64,000 nt of DNA from Gemmatimonadetes bacterium bin94 (GTDB lineage: Bacteria; Gemmatimonadota; Gemmatimonadetes; Longimicrobiales; Gaopeijiaceae), in the NCBI GenBank assembly GCA_002238865.1, contig MPNE01000007.1, positions 1 to 64,000 of the forward strand, read 5' to 3'. The notes below the pieces were generated by a model. That model did no database searches. It worked only from the letters and a program-made list of their open reading frames with translations, and was not told the origin of the DNA. Made by a program: the position numbers and the translations under genes. Below, piece after piece: positions 1 through 8,302 of this stretch (position 1 is its first letter; every line of letters starts with the position of its first letter).

Positions 1-194
1 CGCTTCGTCCAGCTCGCGAAAGGTGTGCCGCCCGCCGTCCCGGACGAGGGCGGTCGCGTGCGGCGTGGCGGTGGCTCGCTCGTGCCGGGCGTCGGCGGGG
101 GGGGCGGCGGGGGGCTGGGGCCCGGCGGCCGGCCGGGGGGGGGGGGGGCCTTGGCGGCCCGCCCCGCCGGGTCGTCCGGCGGCGGCCTCGTCAC
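1..194 (-). CDS. menE: O-succinylbenzoate-CoA ligase, N-terminal part, frame-disrupted
   Basis: This is the beginning of an adenylate-forming ligase that runs off the left edge. In the minus frame covering about 1-93 the peptide contains ATALVRDGG and HTFRELDEA, which matches the first beta strands of MenE/acyl-CoA ligases. MenE activates o-succinylbenzoate with ATP and CoA in menaquinone synthesis. A GTG at 192-194 overlaps the menA stop codon (GTGA) and opens VTRPPPDDPAGRAA, a plausible MenE start, but this frame does not join the downstream frame. Between them lie very long G/C homopolymers on the plus strand, including a run of 14 or so G around 135-148. A consensus error or small insertion there is the simplest explanation. 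Identity rests on the short peptide plus its place after menA. Confidence 0.6.
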   Translation of the reverse strand, partial: MTRPPPDDPAGRAAKAPPPPGRPPGPSPPPPPPPTPGTSEPPPRRTRPPSSGTAGGTPFASWTK

Positions 195-1084
195 GGTGCC
201 CCGACCAGTGCGCCCACCGCCAGGCCGGCCCCGTAGAAGGCAACGCCCCGGGCGGTGAGCCCCAGGGCGGGGTTGAGCGCGGGCCGGTTCTCGTAGTCGC
301 GCACCCGCTGGAACGCCGGCCGGCACGGCGCCAGCCCGATCAGCGCCAGAAGCGTCCAGGGCGACCACGCCAGGGACGCGATCCCCGCCACCGGCACGGC
401 TGCCGCCACCGCGAGACACACGACGTACTGCCCGACCGTGAAGCGGTCACCGAAGCGCACGGCGAGGGTGCGCTTGCCCGCTGCGCCGTCGGTCTCGCGG
501 TCGCGAAGGTTGTTCACCACCAGAATCGCGGTGCTGAAGGCGCCCATCCCCACCCCCGCCAGCAGCGCGCCGGGCGACCACGTCAGGGCCTGCACATAGT
601 ACGTCGTAGCTGTCGCCGCAAGGCCGAAGAAAAGGAAGACGGCGACGTCCCCGAGCCCGTGGTACGACAGCGGGTAGGGTCCCCCGGTGTACGCGACGGC
701 GAAGAGCAGCGACAACAGCCCGATGACCAGGACGGGCCAGCCCCCCACTGCGACCAGGTACACACCGGTCAGGAAGGCCGCCCCCAGCGTGAGCGCCATG
801 CCCCACCACACCGCCTTCGGCGAGAGAAGCCCGGCCTGCGTGACCCGGATCGGCCCCACCCGCTCCGCGGTGTCCCCTCCCTTGATGAAGTCGTAGTAGT
901 CGTTCGCGAGGTTGGTGCCGATCTGGATGAGGAGCGCTCCGACGAGCGCGGCGATCGCCGGTCCCATCGCGAAGACGCCGTCGGAAGCCGCGAAGCCCGT
1001 CCCGGCAACGACCGGAGCGGACGCCGCGGTGAGGGTGCGGGGCCGCGTGGCGAGGATCCAGGCCCGGCTGCGTGTCATCGTCAT
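191..1084 (-). CDS. menA: 1,4-dihydroxy-2-naphthoate polyprenyltransferase
   Basis: Integral-membrane UbiA-family prenyltransferase that attaches the polyprenyl tail to 1,4-dihydroxy-2-naphthoate, giving demethylmenaquinone. The 297-residue length is typical. The first aspartate-rich motif NDYYDFIKGGD lies near residue 60 and the second, DRETDGAAGKRTLAVRFGD, near residue 200; both bind the Mg-prenyl diphosphate. Several hydrophobic helices alternate with short loops. The start is ATG at 1084, with a second ATG two codons later. It sits about 100 bp downstream of menB on the same strand, and its stop overlaps the GTG of menE, as expected for a menaquinone operon. Confidence 0.93.
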   Translation of the reverse strand: MTMTRSRAWILATRPRTLTAASAPVVAGTGFAASDGVFAMGPAIAALVGALLIQIGTNLANDYYDFIKGGDTAERVGPIRVTQAGLLSPKAVWWGMALTLGAAFLTGVYLVAVGGWPVLVIGLLSLLFAVAYTGGPYPLSYHGLGDVAVFLFFGLAATATTYYVQALTWSPGALLAGVGMGAFSTAILVVNNLRDRETDGAAGKRTLAVRFGDRFTVGQYVVCLAVAAAVPVAGIASLAWSPWTLLALIGLAPCRPAFQRVRDYENRPALNPALGLTARGVAFYGAGLAVGALVGAP

Positions 1085-1187
1085 GGCCGCGTTCCCGCCC
1101 TTTCAGCCATTGTTTCGCCCGCGGGGCGCCCGCCGCCCGCGGGACGCCCGCAGGTTGCCGGACGACCGCGGGCCGCGCGTCCCGGCA

Positions 1188-2027
1188 TCACCACGGCAGC
1201 CACGGGTACTTCCGGAAGTCGGGCTTGCGCTTCTCTAGGTATGCGTCGCGCCCCTCCTGTCCCTCCTGGGTCATGTAGAACAGCAGGGTGGCGTTCCCGG
1301 CGAGTTCCTGCAGCCCGGCCTGCCCGTCCACGTCGGCGTTGAACGCGGACTTGAGCAGCCGGATCGCCAGCGGGCTGTGCTCGAGGATCTGCTGAGCCCA
1401 GGCGAAGCCCTCCTCTTCCAGCCGGTCCACCGGAACGACCTTGTTGACGAGCCCCATCGCCTCGGCCTCTTCGGCGTTGTACTGGCGGCACAGGTACCAG
1501 ATCTCGCGTGCCTTCTTCTGCCCGACCATGCGCGCCAGGAACGACGATCCGAACCCGCCGTCGAAGCTGCCGACCTTGGGGCCGGTCTGGCCGAAGACGG
1601 CGTTGTCGGCCGCGAGGGTGAGGTCGCAGACCACATGCAGCACGTGGCCGCCCCCGATCGCGTAGCCGGCCACCATGGCGATCACCGGCTTGGGCATCGT
1701 GCGGATCAGGCGCTGCAGAACCAGGACGTTGAGCCGCGGGACCCCGTCTCGACCGACGTATCCCGCATCGCCGCGGACACGCTGGTCGCCGCCGGAGCAG
1801 AACGCGTACTTGCCGTCCTTCGCAGGACCCTCGCCGGTGAGGAGAACGACGCCGATCGACGGGTCCTCGTTGGCGTCGCTGAAAGCCTCGAGGAGCTCGA
1901 AGAGCGTCTCGGGCCGGAACGCGTTGCGCACTTCCGGGCGGTTGATCGCGATCCGCGCCACGCCGTCGCGCTTCCTGTAGGTGATGTCCTCGTAGGACTT
2001 CACCGTCTCCCAGTTCGATGATTTCAT
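1188..2027 (-). CDS. menB: 1,4-dihydroxy-2-naphthoyl-CoA synthase
   Basis: Crotonase-fold enzyme that closes the naphthoate ring from o-succinylbenzoyl-CoA. The 279-aa protein carries the MenB-type oxyanion-hole segment [17 protein letters not shown], the glycine-rich [21 protein letters not shown], and the MenB signature [19 protein letters not shown]. The C-terminal [11 protein letters not shown] ending is typical of the family. The ATG at 2027 overlaps the menD stop codon (ATGA), so translation is probably coupled. Family and context agree. Confidence 0.96.
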   Translation of the reverse strand: MKSSNWETVKSYEDITYRKRDGVARIAINRPEVRNAFRPETLFELLEAFSDANEDPSIGVVLLTGEGPAKDGKYAFCSGGDQRVRGDAGYVGRDGVPRLNVLVLQRLIRTMPKPVIAMVAGYAIGGGHVLHVVCDLTLAADNAVFGQTGPKVGSFDGGFGSSFLARMVGQKKAREIWYLCRQYNAEEAEAMGLVNKVVPVDRLEEEGFAWAQQILEHSPLAIRLLKSAFNADVDGQAGLQELAGNATLLFYMTQEGQEGRDAYLEKRKPDFRKYPWLPW

Positions 2028-3883
2028 GGCCTTGTCGGTTTCAGGATTTCGTTGACGCGGCGGGCGACCCGCACGCGGGTTCGTTCGTGGCTCAGCCGGT
2101 TCCTCTCACGGTCGGTCCGAACCCGGATCACTTCCGTTCCCGGGCGCGCCACGGCTGCTGCGACCGCCTCCTCGAGCTCGGCCGGCGTGGCCGCGTCCGT
2201 GAACGGCAGTCCGTACATCCGGGCCGCGTGCCGGAAGTCGAGCCCGTGCGGTGTCGCGAAGCAGGGCGTGAAGGCCGGCTCGAAGTGGCGGATGGGAAGC
2301 ATGTGGAAGATGCCCCCGCCGTCGTTGTCCACCAAGACGAAGACGACGTTGAGCTGCCTGTCGCGTGCGGCCAGGAGGCCGTTCATGTCGTGGTAGAAGG
2401 CGAGGTCGCCGATCAGTCCGGCCACGGGACCCGCGCCGCCGCCCGCGCACCCGAGCACCGACGAGACGATCCCGTCGATTCCGCTTGCACCCCGGTTGCC
2501 GAGCACCTGGAGGTCACGCGCGGCGGGGCGGCCGTACCCGTCGACGTCCCGAACCGGCATCGAGGACGACACGAACAGGGTCGCGCCGGGAGGGAGGGCG
2601 CGGATCACGGCGGCGGCGTAGTCACCCTCGTTGTCGGCGTCGGGCGGTGCCCGTTCGATGGCCTCCCACGCCGCCGCCTCGAGGTCCGTCCAGGCCCGGG
2701 TCCAGGGGAGGCGGCGGGAGAGGGCGGGGTCGTCGCCGTCGCGGCCGCCCTCGGGGTGGGCAAGCCGGTCCAGCACCGTACCCGCGGATGCGCGGAGATA
2801 GTGGTCCGCGAGGCCCTGGTGGTCCTTGGGGTGCGCGCCGTTGTCGATCACGATCTGCGTGGCCCCGGTCCATTCCGCCAGCGCTTCTTCCAGGACCCCC
2901 GACGTGGGCGTGCGTCCCACCCGCACGATGAGGTCCGGTGCGAGGCGCCGTACGGCCTCGGGGACGCGCAGGAAATGGTCGTAGGCGCCGAGGACGGGGG
3001 TGGCCGGGACGTCGTCCACGCCATGGGCGAAGCGAGCACCGGAAAGGGGGTCGGCCAGGGTGGGGATGGATCTGCCGAGCGCGAAACGGACGACAGCGGG
3101 GCCATCGTGGCCGGGGTCGCTGGAAGGGCCCGCGACGAGGAGGGGGCGACGCGCCGCAACGAGCCAATGCGCGAGCAGGGTGTCCTGATCCTGCCCGCGC
3201 ATTGGCGCCCCGGATCGCCGTCCCAGCGGGTCCGACGCGGAGACTTCGCCGCTGGCAACCGCCGCTTCGACTGCGGCCAGACCCGTGAGCCGGCCGCTAT
3301 CCGGTCCGCGCAGGCCGAGTCCCACAGGCGTCGCCGGCTGCAATGGTTTGTCGAAGGGCACGTTGAGGTGCACCGGACCGGCGGGCGGACCCACCGCGTG
3401 TCGGGCCGCGCGATGGACCACCTCGACCATCGACCGCGTACCCACCTCTTCCAGCGCTTCGGGCGAGGGCAGGGGCAGATCCGCCTCGAAGCGCACACGA
3501 TCCCCGAAGATTCCCGGCTGCTCGATGGTCTGGTTGGCATCCGAGCCGCGCAGGCGGGGTGGCCTGTCCGCGGTGATCACGATGAGGGGGACATCGGACA
3601 GATCCGCCTCGACGACGGCTGGGAGGAGGTTGGCGACAGCGGTCCCCGAGGTTGTCAGGACCGCGGCCGGGCCCAGATGGCAGCGCCCGTATCCAACCGC
3701 AAAGAACCCGGCGGAACGCTCGTCCAGGTGTACCCGGGTGTCGATTTCGGACAGGGAACGGGCCGCCAGCACGAGGGGCGCGGACCGGGAGCCGGGAGCG
3801 ATCTCCACCTCTTCCAGGCCATGTTCGGCGAGGGTGCGAAAGATCGCCCGGGCCCACGCAAGATTGAGTTCGCCGCCGGTCAC
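2024..3883 (-). CDS. menD: SEPHCHC synthase (2-oxoglutarate decarboxylase step)
   Basis: Thiamine-diphosphate enzyme that condenses isochorismate with 2-oxoglutarate to SEPHCHC, the first committed menaquinone step. The N-terminal PYR domain shows [15 protein letters not shown] with the expected TPP-activating region, followed by [14 protein letters not shown]. The C-terminal PP domain has [29 protein letters not shown] and [12 protein letters not shown], the Mg-TPP site. The GTG at 3883 ([10 protein letters not shown]) is the only sensible start; a much longer frame continues upstream but overlaps menF. Length is 619 aa, slightly above usual. It lies 7 bp downstream of menF and overlaps menB by 4 bp. 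Confidence 0.95.
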   Translation of the reverse strand: MTGGELNLAWARAIFRTLAEHGLEEVEIAPGSRSAPLVLAARSLSEIDTRVHLDERSAGFFAVGYGRCHLGPAAVLTTSGTAVANLLPAVVEADLSDVPLIVITADRPPRLRGSDANQTIEQPGIFGDRVRFEADLPLPSPEALEEVGTRSMVEVVHRAARHAVGPPAGPVHLNVPFDKPLQPATPVGLGLRGPDSGRLTGLAAVEAAVASGEVSASDPLGRRSGAPMRGQDQDTLLAHWLVAARRPLLVAGPSSDPGHDGPAVVRFALGRSIPTLADPLSGARFAHGVDDVPATPVLGAYDHFLRVPEAVRRLAPDLIVRVGRTPTSGVLEEALAEWTGATQIVIDNGAHPKDHQGLADHYLRASAGTVLDRLAHPEGGRDGDDPALSRRLPWTRAWTDLEAAAWEAIERAPPDADNEGDYAAAVIRALPPGATLFVSSSMPVRDVDGYGRPAARDLQVLGNRGASGIDGIVSSVLGCAGGGAGPVAGLIGDLAFYHDMNGLLAARDRQLNVVFVLVDNDGGGIFHMLPIRHFEPAFTPCFATPHGLDFRHAARMYGLPFTDAATPAELEEAVAAAVARPGTEVIRVRTDRERNRLSHERTRVRVARRVNEILKPTRP

Positions 3884-3890
3884 CCCACCG

Positions 3891-5327
3891 TCACCCCAGG
3901 CCGGCCGCGGCGCTCCCGGCCACCTCTGCGCGAGCGACCGCCCGCAGAACCGGATCGAACTTGAGTTCGGTCTCGGCCCACTCCAGCGCCGGATCCGAGC
4001 CCGGCACGATTCCGGCACCCGCGAACAACCGCCAGCGCGACCCGTCGCATACCGCCGAGCGAAGCGCGGGCACGAAAATCCCCTTCCCGTCGGACGCCAG
4101 CCACCCGACGGGCCCGGCGTACCATCCCCGGTCGAACTCCTCGCCCTCGGTGAGGAACGAGAGCGCCACGTTGCGGGGAATGCCACAAACCGCCGGGGTC
4201 GGATGCAGGGAAGCGAGGATCTCGAGCAGGGTGACGCCGGGGGGAACCTTCGCGGCGATCTTGGTTTCGAGGTGCTGGATACGGGCGAGCGCGAGCACAT
4301 GGGGCTCGATGTCCCGTTCAACCGCGCACCCCAGCGCCGACAACCGCGCCACCATGTCCTGAACGACGAAATCGTGCTCGGCTCTGTCCTTCTCGCTCTC
4401 GAACAGCTTGCGGGCCAACTGCGCGGTCTCCACCGAATCGGCTCCGACGCCGACGCTGCCGGCGACCGCCGTCGCACGCACGATCCCGTTGACCATCGCG
4501 GCCATCGTCTCGGGCGCGGCGCCGACCACCGCCGCCCCACCGACGGGCTCGAACAGGAAGACATGGCTCCCGTGGCTCTCCTCCCAGAGGGCTCGGGCCA
4601 GATCGAGCGGTGCCACCGGCCGCGGGGGCGTCACGTCGAGGGCGCGCGCCAGCACCACCTTGTCGGCGTCGCCGGCCCTGATCCGCCGCAGGGTCCGCCA
4701 GATCATGCGACTCCACGCGGCCCGATCGACGCCGGCGACCCTCTCTGGCGCCGACCCGTCCGCCATCGCCCCGCCGGCACGTCCGGACGGGACCGTGGCA
4801 AGGCTTCTCGTCAGCGCATCCGACCAGCGCTCCCAGGACTGCTCGGCGGCCCGCCGGCTCGCGGCGTGAACCACAAGCGAGCAGGTCCCCGCCGACGGGT
4901 CGTGCTCGACCTCGGCCTCGGGAAGGTGGAACAGCGCGGGCGGAAACGGGGACCAGACCCGATCCGTGCTCGGCCGGGACGCGAACGCAAACCCGCCGAA
5001 GATGCGAGCACGAGCCCCGTTCGGGTCGATTCCCCCGAAGACCCGCGTCGCCTCGAGCTGCACCGACCGGAAGCGGGCGCGATCAACACCCTCGCCGGGG
5101 CGGTCCAGGTCACCTGCGGTCTCTTCCGGGCGCGCCGTGTCTTCCCGGACGGCGACCTCCCGGAGCACTCCGGCGTGAGCCACCCATCGGTCACCCGATG
5201 CCCAGAACCCCCTCGGTCCGCCCTCGCCCAATCGCAGGAACGCGATCGGCGAAACAGCGGGAATGTCGCCCCGGATCTGGTACACGGACGGCCCGTCCAC
5301 GGCCGTTGCGGGTCGCGGCAAGGCCAA
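3891..5327 (-). CDS. menF: Menaquinone-specific isochorismate synthase
   Basis: Chorismate-binding enzyme that isomerises chorismate to isochorismate. The C-terminal half holds the chorismate-binding fold: DADKVVLARALDVTPP, the HPTPAVCGIPR segment, and RGWYAGPVGWLASDGKG near the end. The N-terminal half is less conserved, as usual in this family. The longest frame opens with TTG at 5327, 8 bp after the preceding lipoprotein stop; a GTG about ten codons later (VDGPSVYQIRGD) is an alternative start. It heads the menFDBAE run. No menC or menH is present between these genes. Confidence 0.92.
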   Translation of the reverse strand: MALPRPATAVDGPSVYQIRGDIPAVSPIAFLRLGEGGPRGFWASGDRWVAHAGVLREVAVREDTARPEETAGDLDRPGEGVDRARFRSVQLEATRVFGGIDPNGARARIFGGFAFASRPSTDRVWSPFPPALFHLPEAEVEHDPSAGTCSLVVHAASRRAAEQSWERWSDALTRSLATVPSGRAGGAMADGSAPERVAGVDRAAWSRMIWRTLRRIRAGDADKVVLARALDVTPPRPVAPLDLARALWEESHGSHVFLFEPVGGAAVVGAAPETMAAMVNGIVRATAVAGSVGVGADSVETAQLARKLFESEKDRAEHDFVVQDMVARLSALGCAVERDIEPHVLALARIQHLETKIAAKVPPGVTLLEILASLHPTPAVCGIPRNVALSFLTEGEEFDRGWYAGPVGWLASDGKGIFVPALRSAVCDGSRWRLFAGAGIVPGSDPALEWAETELKFDPVLRAVARAEVAGSAAAGLG

Positions 5328-5335
5328 AACTCGGG

Positions 5336-5881
5336 TCAGCGCTCGCCTGCGGACGCGCGGCCATCGCGCAGTCGAATATCCTGCGGAGCGGGCGCCCCGG
5401 ACAGCACATATTCGTCCTGGTCCGAAGGCGGACCCGTCACGTTGGAGACTCCGCAGTTGACCAGCAGGGCCTGCGCGTCGGTCTTGCCACTGTCCGAAGG
5501 GGGGAGCACGTCCTCGCCCCGCTCCGCCGCGTCCTCGCTTCCCCCCACTCCCATGGCCACGTCCTGGTCCGCAATCCGCGTGGCCACTACTCGGAGGTTG
5601 GTCTCGCCGTTGGCGGGGTTGTCAAACGCGGTGGCGGTCAGCACGTCGTGATAGGTGTTGCCCGTAAAGAGCTGCAGACCCAGCCCCGATGTCTGTTTGC
5701 GCGCCCTCACGAAGCCGACATCGCTGTTACCGTCCTCGATCGTGTACCCCATGATGTTGAGCTGGGCGACCGCGCACTGATAGGCGTCTTCCCGACCGGG
5801 AGGCGCCACTCCGTAGTACGATACGGGTGCAGCCGAGCATGCAGCCGCAAGTACGGCGAAAAGTGGAGAAAACTTTCTCAT
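5336..5881 (-). CDS. Small lipoprotein of unknown function
   Basis: A 181-residue exported protein with a short signal peptide ending in a lipobox, LAAACSAAP, so cysteine about 15 would be the lipidated residue. The mature part begins SYYGVAPPGREDAYQCAVAQLNIMGYTIEDG, a mixed alpha-beta segment that also occurs in uncharacterised secreted proteins, and the tail is low-complexity and acidic. The ATG at 5881 is preceded by a G-rich ribosome-site-like segment; the open frame extends far upstream but overlaps ppk1 on the other strand and has no signal peptide. It ends 8 bp before menF and may share its promoter. Function is not recognised. Confidence 0.7.
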   Translation of the reverse strand: MRKFSPLFAVLAAACSAAPVSYYGVAPPGREDAYQCAVAQLNIMGYTIEDGNSDVGFVRARKQTSGLGLQLFTGNTYHDVLTATAFDNPANGETNLRVVATRIADQDVAMGVGGSEDAAERGEDVLPPSDSGKTDAQALLVNCGVSNVTGPPSDQDEYVLSGAPAPQDIRLRDGRASAGER

Positions 5882-6025
5882 CCTTGACCCCCTGATCAGC
5901 CCTCCAGGGACGCGCAAAACCGGCTCGGCCCATTGAAGCAAGTTGGTCGCCGCCGCCGCAGGCGTCAACCGACGGCGGCCGCCGCGCTGCTGGTTCCGCC
6001 GACCGCCATAACATATGTTTACTCC

Positions 6026-8302
6026 ATGTCCAGATCTCAGATACACCGCGACTCGACTGCGGATCCGGCTGTTGCGCAGACCGATGCCGCGTCGTCCGAA
6101 TCCGCCGAGAAGGACGCCTCTGGACGGCTGGATCAGGCGCCCTTCCGCACCCCTGCCGACCCGACTCCCATTCCCTCGTCGGAGGGGGAACACGACCTGG
6201 GGCGTCCCGAGTACTACCTGAACCGCGAGCTGACGTGGCTCAACTTCAACTTCCGCGTGCTGCGCGTGGCTGAAGACCCGAGGTCCCCCCTCCTGGAACG
6301 CCTGAAGTTCCTGTCGATCGTCGGATCGAATCTCGACGAGTTCTTCATGAAGCGAATCGGGGGTTTGAAGCAGCAGGTCGAGGCGGGCATCACCGAGCGG
6401 ACTGTCGACGGTCGAACCCCCGGTGAACAGATCGAGCAATGCTACGAAGTGGTGCGCCGGCTCGAGTCGAGACAGCGGAAGGCCGGACGGGAGATTCTGG
6501 GGCTGCTCGCCGAGCAGGGGATTCACGTCCTGGACTGGAAGGACCTGAGCAAGAAGCATCGGAAATGGCTGCGCATCGACTATGTGCGGAACATCTACCC
6601 GCTTGTGACCCCCCAGGCGACCGATCCGGCCCACCCCTTCCCCTTCATCTCGAATCTGTCGCTCAATCTGCTGGTGACGCTGGGCTACCCGGGCGAGGAG
6701 CGCAGCTCGCTGGCGCGCGTGAAGGTCCCGGTTGGGGCGGGTATCCCGCGGTTGGTGCGGGTGGCGGATTCCAGCAAGTGGGTCCCCCTCGAAAGCGTTA
6801 TGGCCAACAACCTGGATCTTCTCTTTCCGGGAATGGAGATCCGGGCCTGCGAGATCTGCAGGGTCACCCGGAACGCCATCTATGACGTGGACGAGGACAT
6901 GGCCGACGACCTGCTCGAGCTCATCGAGACGGGTGTGCGGAAGCGCCGCCTGGCGCCGATCGTGCGCCTGCAGGTCGAGGAGGGGTTCAATCCCGCCCGC
7001 AGGACGAGGCTCGCCAAGGAGCTCGGCCTGAAGGAGAGCGACATCTTCGAGGGCAGCGGGCTGCTGGGCTTGCGAGACCTGATGTCACTCCACGAACTGA
7101 CCCGGCCGGGGCTTAAGGATCCACCTCACTACCCCGCCGATCACCCCGACCTTCTTGACAGCCGCCCGGTCTTCGATGTCATCCGGGAAAAAGGCCCGAT
7201 CCTGCTGCACCACCCGTACCAGGCATTCGACACGTCGGTGCTGCGCTTCCTTCACGAGGCGTCCCGGGACCCGAAGGTGCGCGCCATCAAGATGACCTTC
7301 TACCGGATGGCGCCGCGAAGCAGCATCATCGACGATCTGGTGCGCGCGGCACGCCAGGGCAAACAGGTGGCCGTGGTGATCGAGCTGCAGGCGCGTTTCA
7401 GCGAGGCCGCCAACATCCAGTGGGCAAACGAGTTGTCGGCCCACGGAATCCATGTGACCTACGGAGTGCTCGGGCTGAAGACCCACTGCAAGGTCATACT
7501 GGTGGTCCGGCAGGACCAGGACGGGCTGCGCCGGTACGCGCACCTCGGGACCGGCAACTACCATGTGGGTACCGCTCGCGAATACTCCGACCAGGGTCTC
7601 CTGACGTGCGATTCCTCCATCGGAGCCGATCTGACCGAGCTCTTCAACTATCTGACGACCGGGTACCGTCCAAAGCGCAAGTACTGGAAAGTGCTCGTTG
7701 CCCCGAAGCATCTGCGGCGCGGCATCCTCGACCGCATCGAACGCGAAATCGCGTTGCACTCCGACGACTCGCCGGGGAGGATCCAGTTGCAGATGAACGC
7801 CATGGAGGACCCGGAGGTGTCCCGGGCGCTGTACGAGGCGTCCCTCGAGGGTGTGGCCGTGGACCTGATCGTGCGCGACAGCTGCCGAATTCGACCGGGC
7901 ATACCGGGTCTGTCGGAGAACATCCGCGTGGTGTCGGTCGTGGGCCGGTTCCTGCAGCATTCGCGGATCTACTACTTCCGCAACGGGGGCGACGAGGAGT
8001 ACTACATCGGGTCGGCCGACTGCATGAGGCGCAACCTCAGCGCGCGGGTGGAAACCCTGGTGCCGGTCGATGATCCCGCCCTGCGCAGCGAACTCAGGCA
8101 GGTGTTGGACATCCAGCTCACCGACCGGCGCTGCGCCTGGGAGATGGGAGCCGATGGCAGCTACACGCAGCACGTCCCCGTATCGCGAAGGGAGACCTGT
8201 ACCTTCGAGACGATGATCGCGTGGGCCCATGCCCGTGAATTCGAGGGCACGAGGCTGCGCAACCGCCTGACGCGCGGGCCGAAGGAGCAGTCGAAGAGAT
8301 GA
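6026..8302 (+). CDS. ppk1: Polyphosphate kinase 1
   Basis: Makes long-chain polyphosphate from ATP (reversible). The 758-aa protein has the four PPK1 domains: N-terminal YLNRELTWLNFNFRVL and GSNLDEFFMKRIGGLK, a middle domain, and two PLD-like C-terminal domains. The autophosphorylated histidine lies in HLGTGNYHVGTAREYSDQ (about residue 513) and the second histidine in GRFLQHSRIYYF (about residue 643). The ATG at 6026 gives about 60 low-complexity residues before the conserved start, longer than most homologues, so a later start is possible. Its stop overlaps the start of the next gene (ATGA), suggesting co-translation with a secreted peptidase. Confidence 0.97.
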   Translation: MSRSQIHRDSTADPAVAQTDAASSESAEKDASGRLDQAPFRTPADPTPIPSSEGEHDLGRPEYYLNRELTWLNFNFRVLRVAEDPRSPLLERLKFLSIVGSNLDEFFMKRIGGLKQQVEAGITERTVDGRTPGEQIEQCYEVVRRLESRQRKAGREILGLLAEQGIHVLDWKDLSKKHRKWLRIDYVRNIYPLVTPQATDPAHPFPFISNLSLNLLVTLGYPGEERSSLARVKVPVGAGIPRLVRVADSSKWVPLESVMANNLDLLFPGMEIRACEICRVTRNAIYDVDEDMADDLLELIETGVRKRRLAPIVRLQVEEGFNPARRTRLAKELGLKESDIFEGSGLLGLRDLMSLHELTRPGLKDPPHYPADHPDLLDSRPVFDVIREKGPILLHHPYQAFDTSVLRFLHEASRDPKVRAIKMTFYRMAPRSSIIDDLVRAARQGKQVAVVIELQARFSEAANIQWANELSAHGIHVTYGVLGLKTHCKVILVVRQDQDGLRRYAHLGTGNYHVGTAREYSDQGLLTCDSSIGADLTELFNYLTTGYRPKRKYWKVLVAPKHLRRGILDRIEREIALHSDDSPGRIQLQMNAMEDPEVSRALYEASLEGVAVDLIVRDSCRIRPGIPGLSENIRVVSVVGRFLQHSRIYYFRNGGDEEYYIGSADCMRRNLSARVETLVPVDDPALRSELRQVLDIQLTDRRCAWEMGADGSYTQHVPVSRRETCTFETMIAWAHAREFEGTRLRNRLTRGPKEQSKR

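Noticed and set aside
23..1342. Long plus-strand open frame opposite menA and menB
   Set aside because: It is an arginine/proline/glycine-rich shadow of the GC-rich antisense strand with no family features, while the minus strand encodes clear Men proteins.
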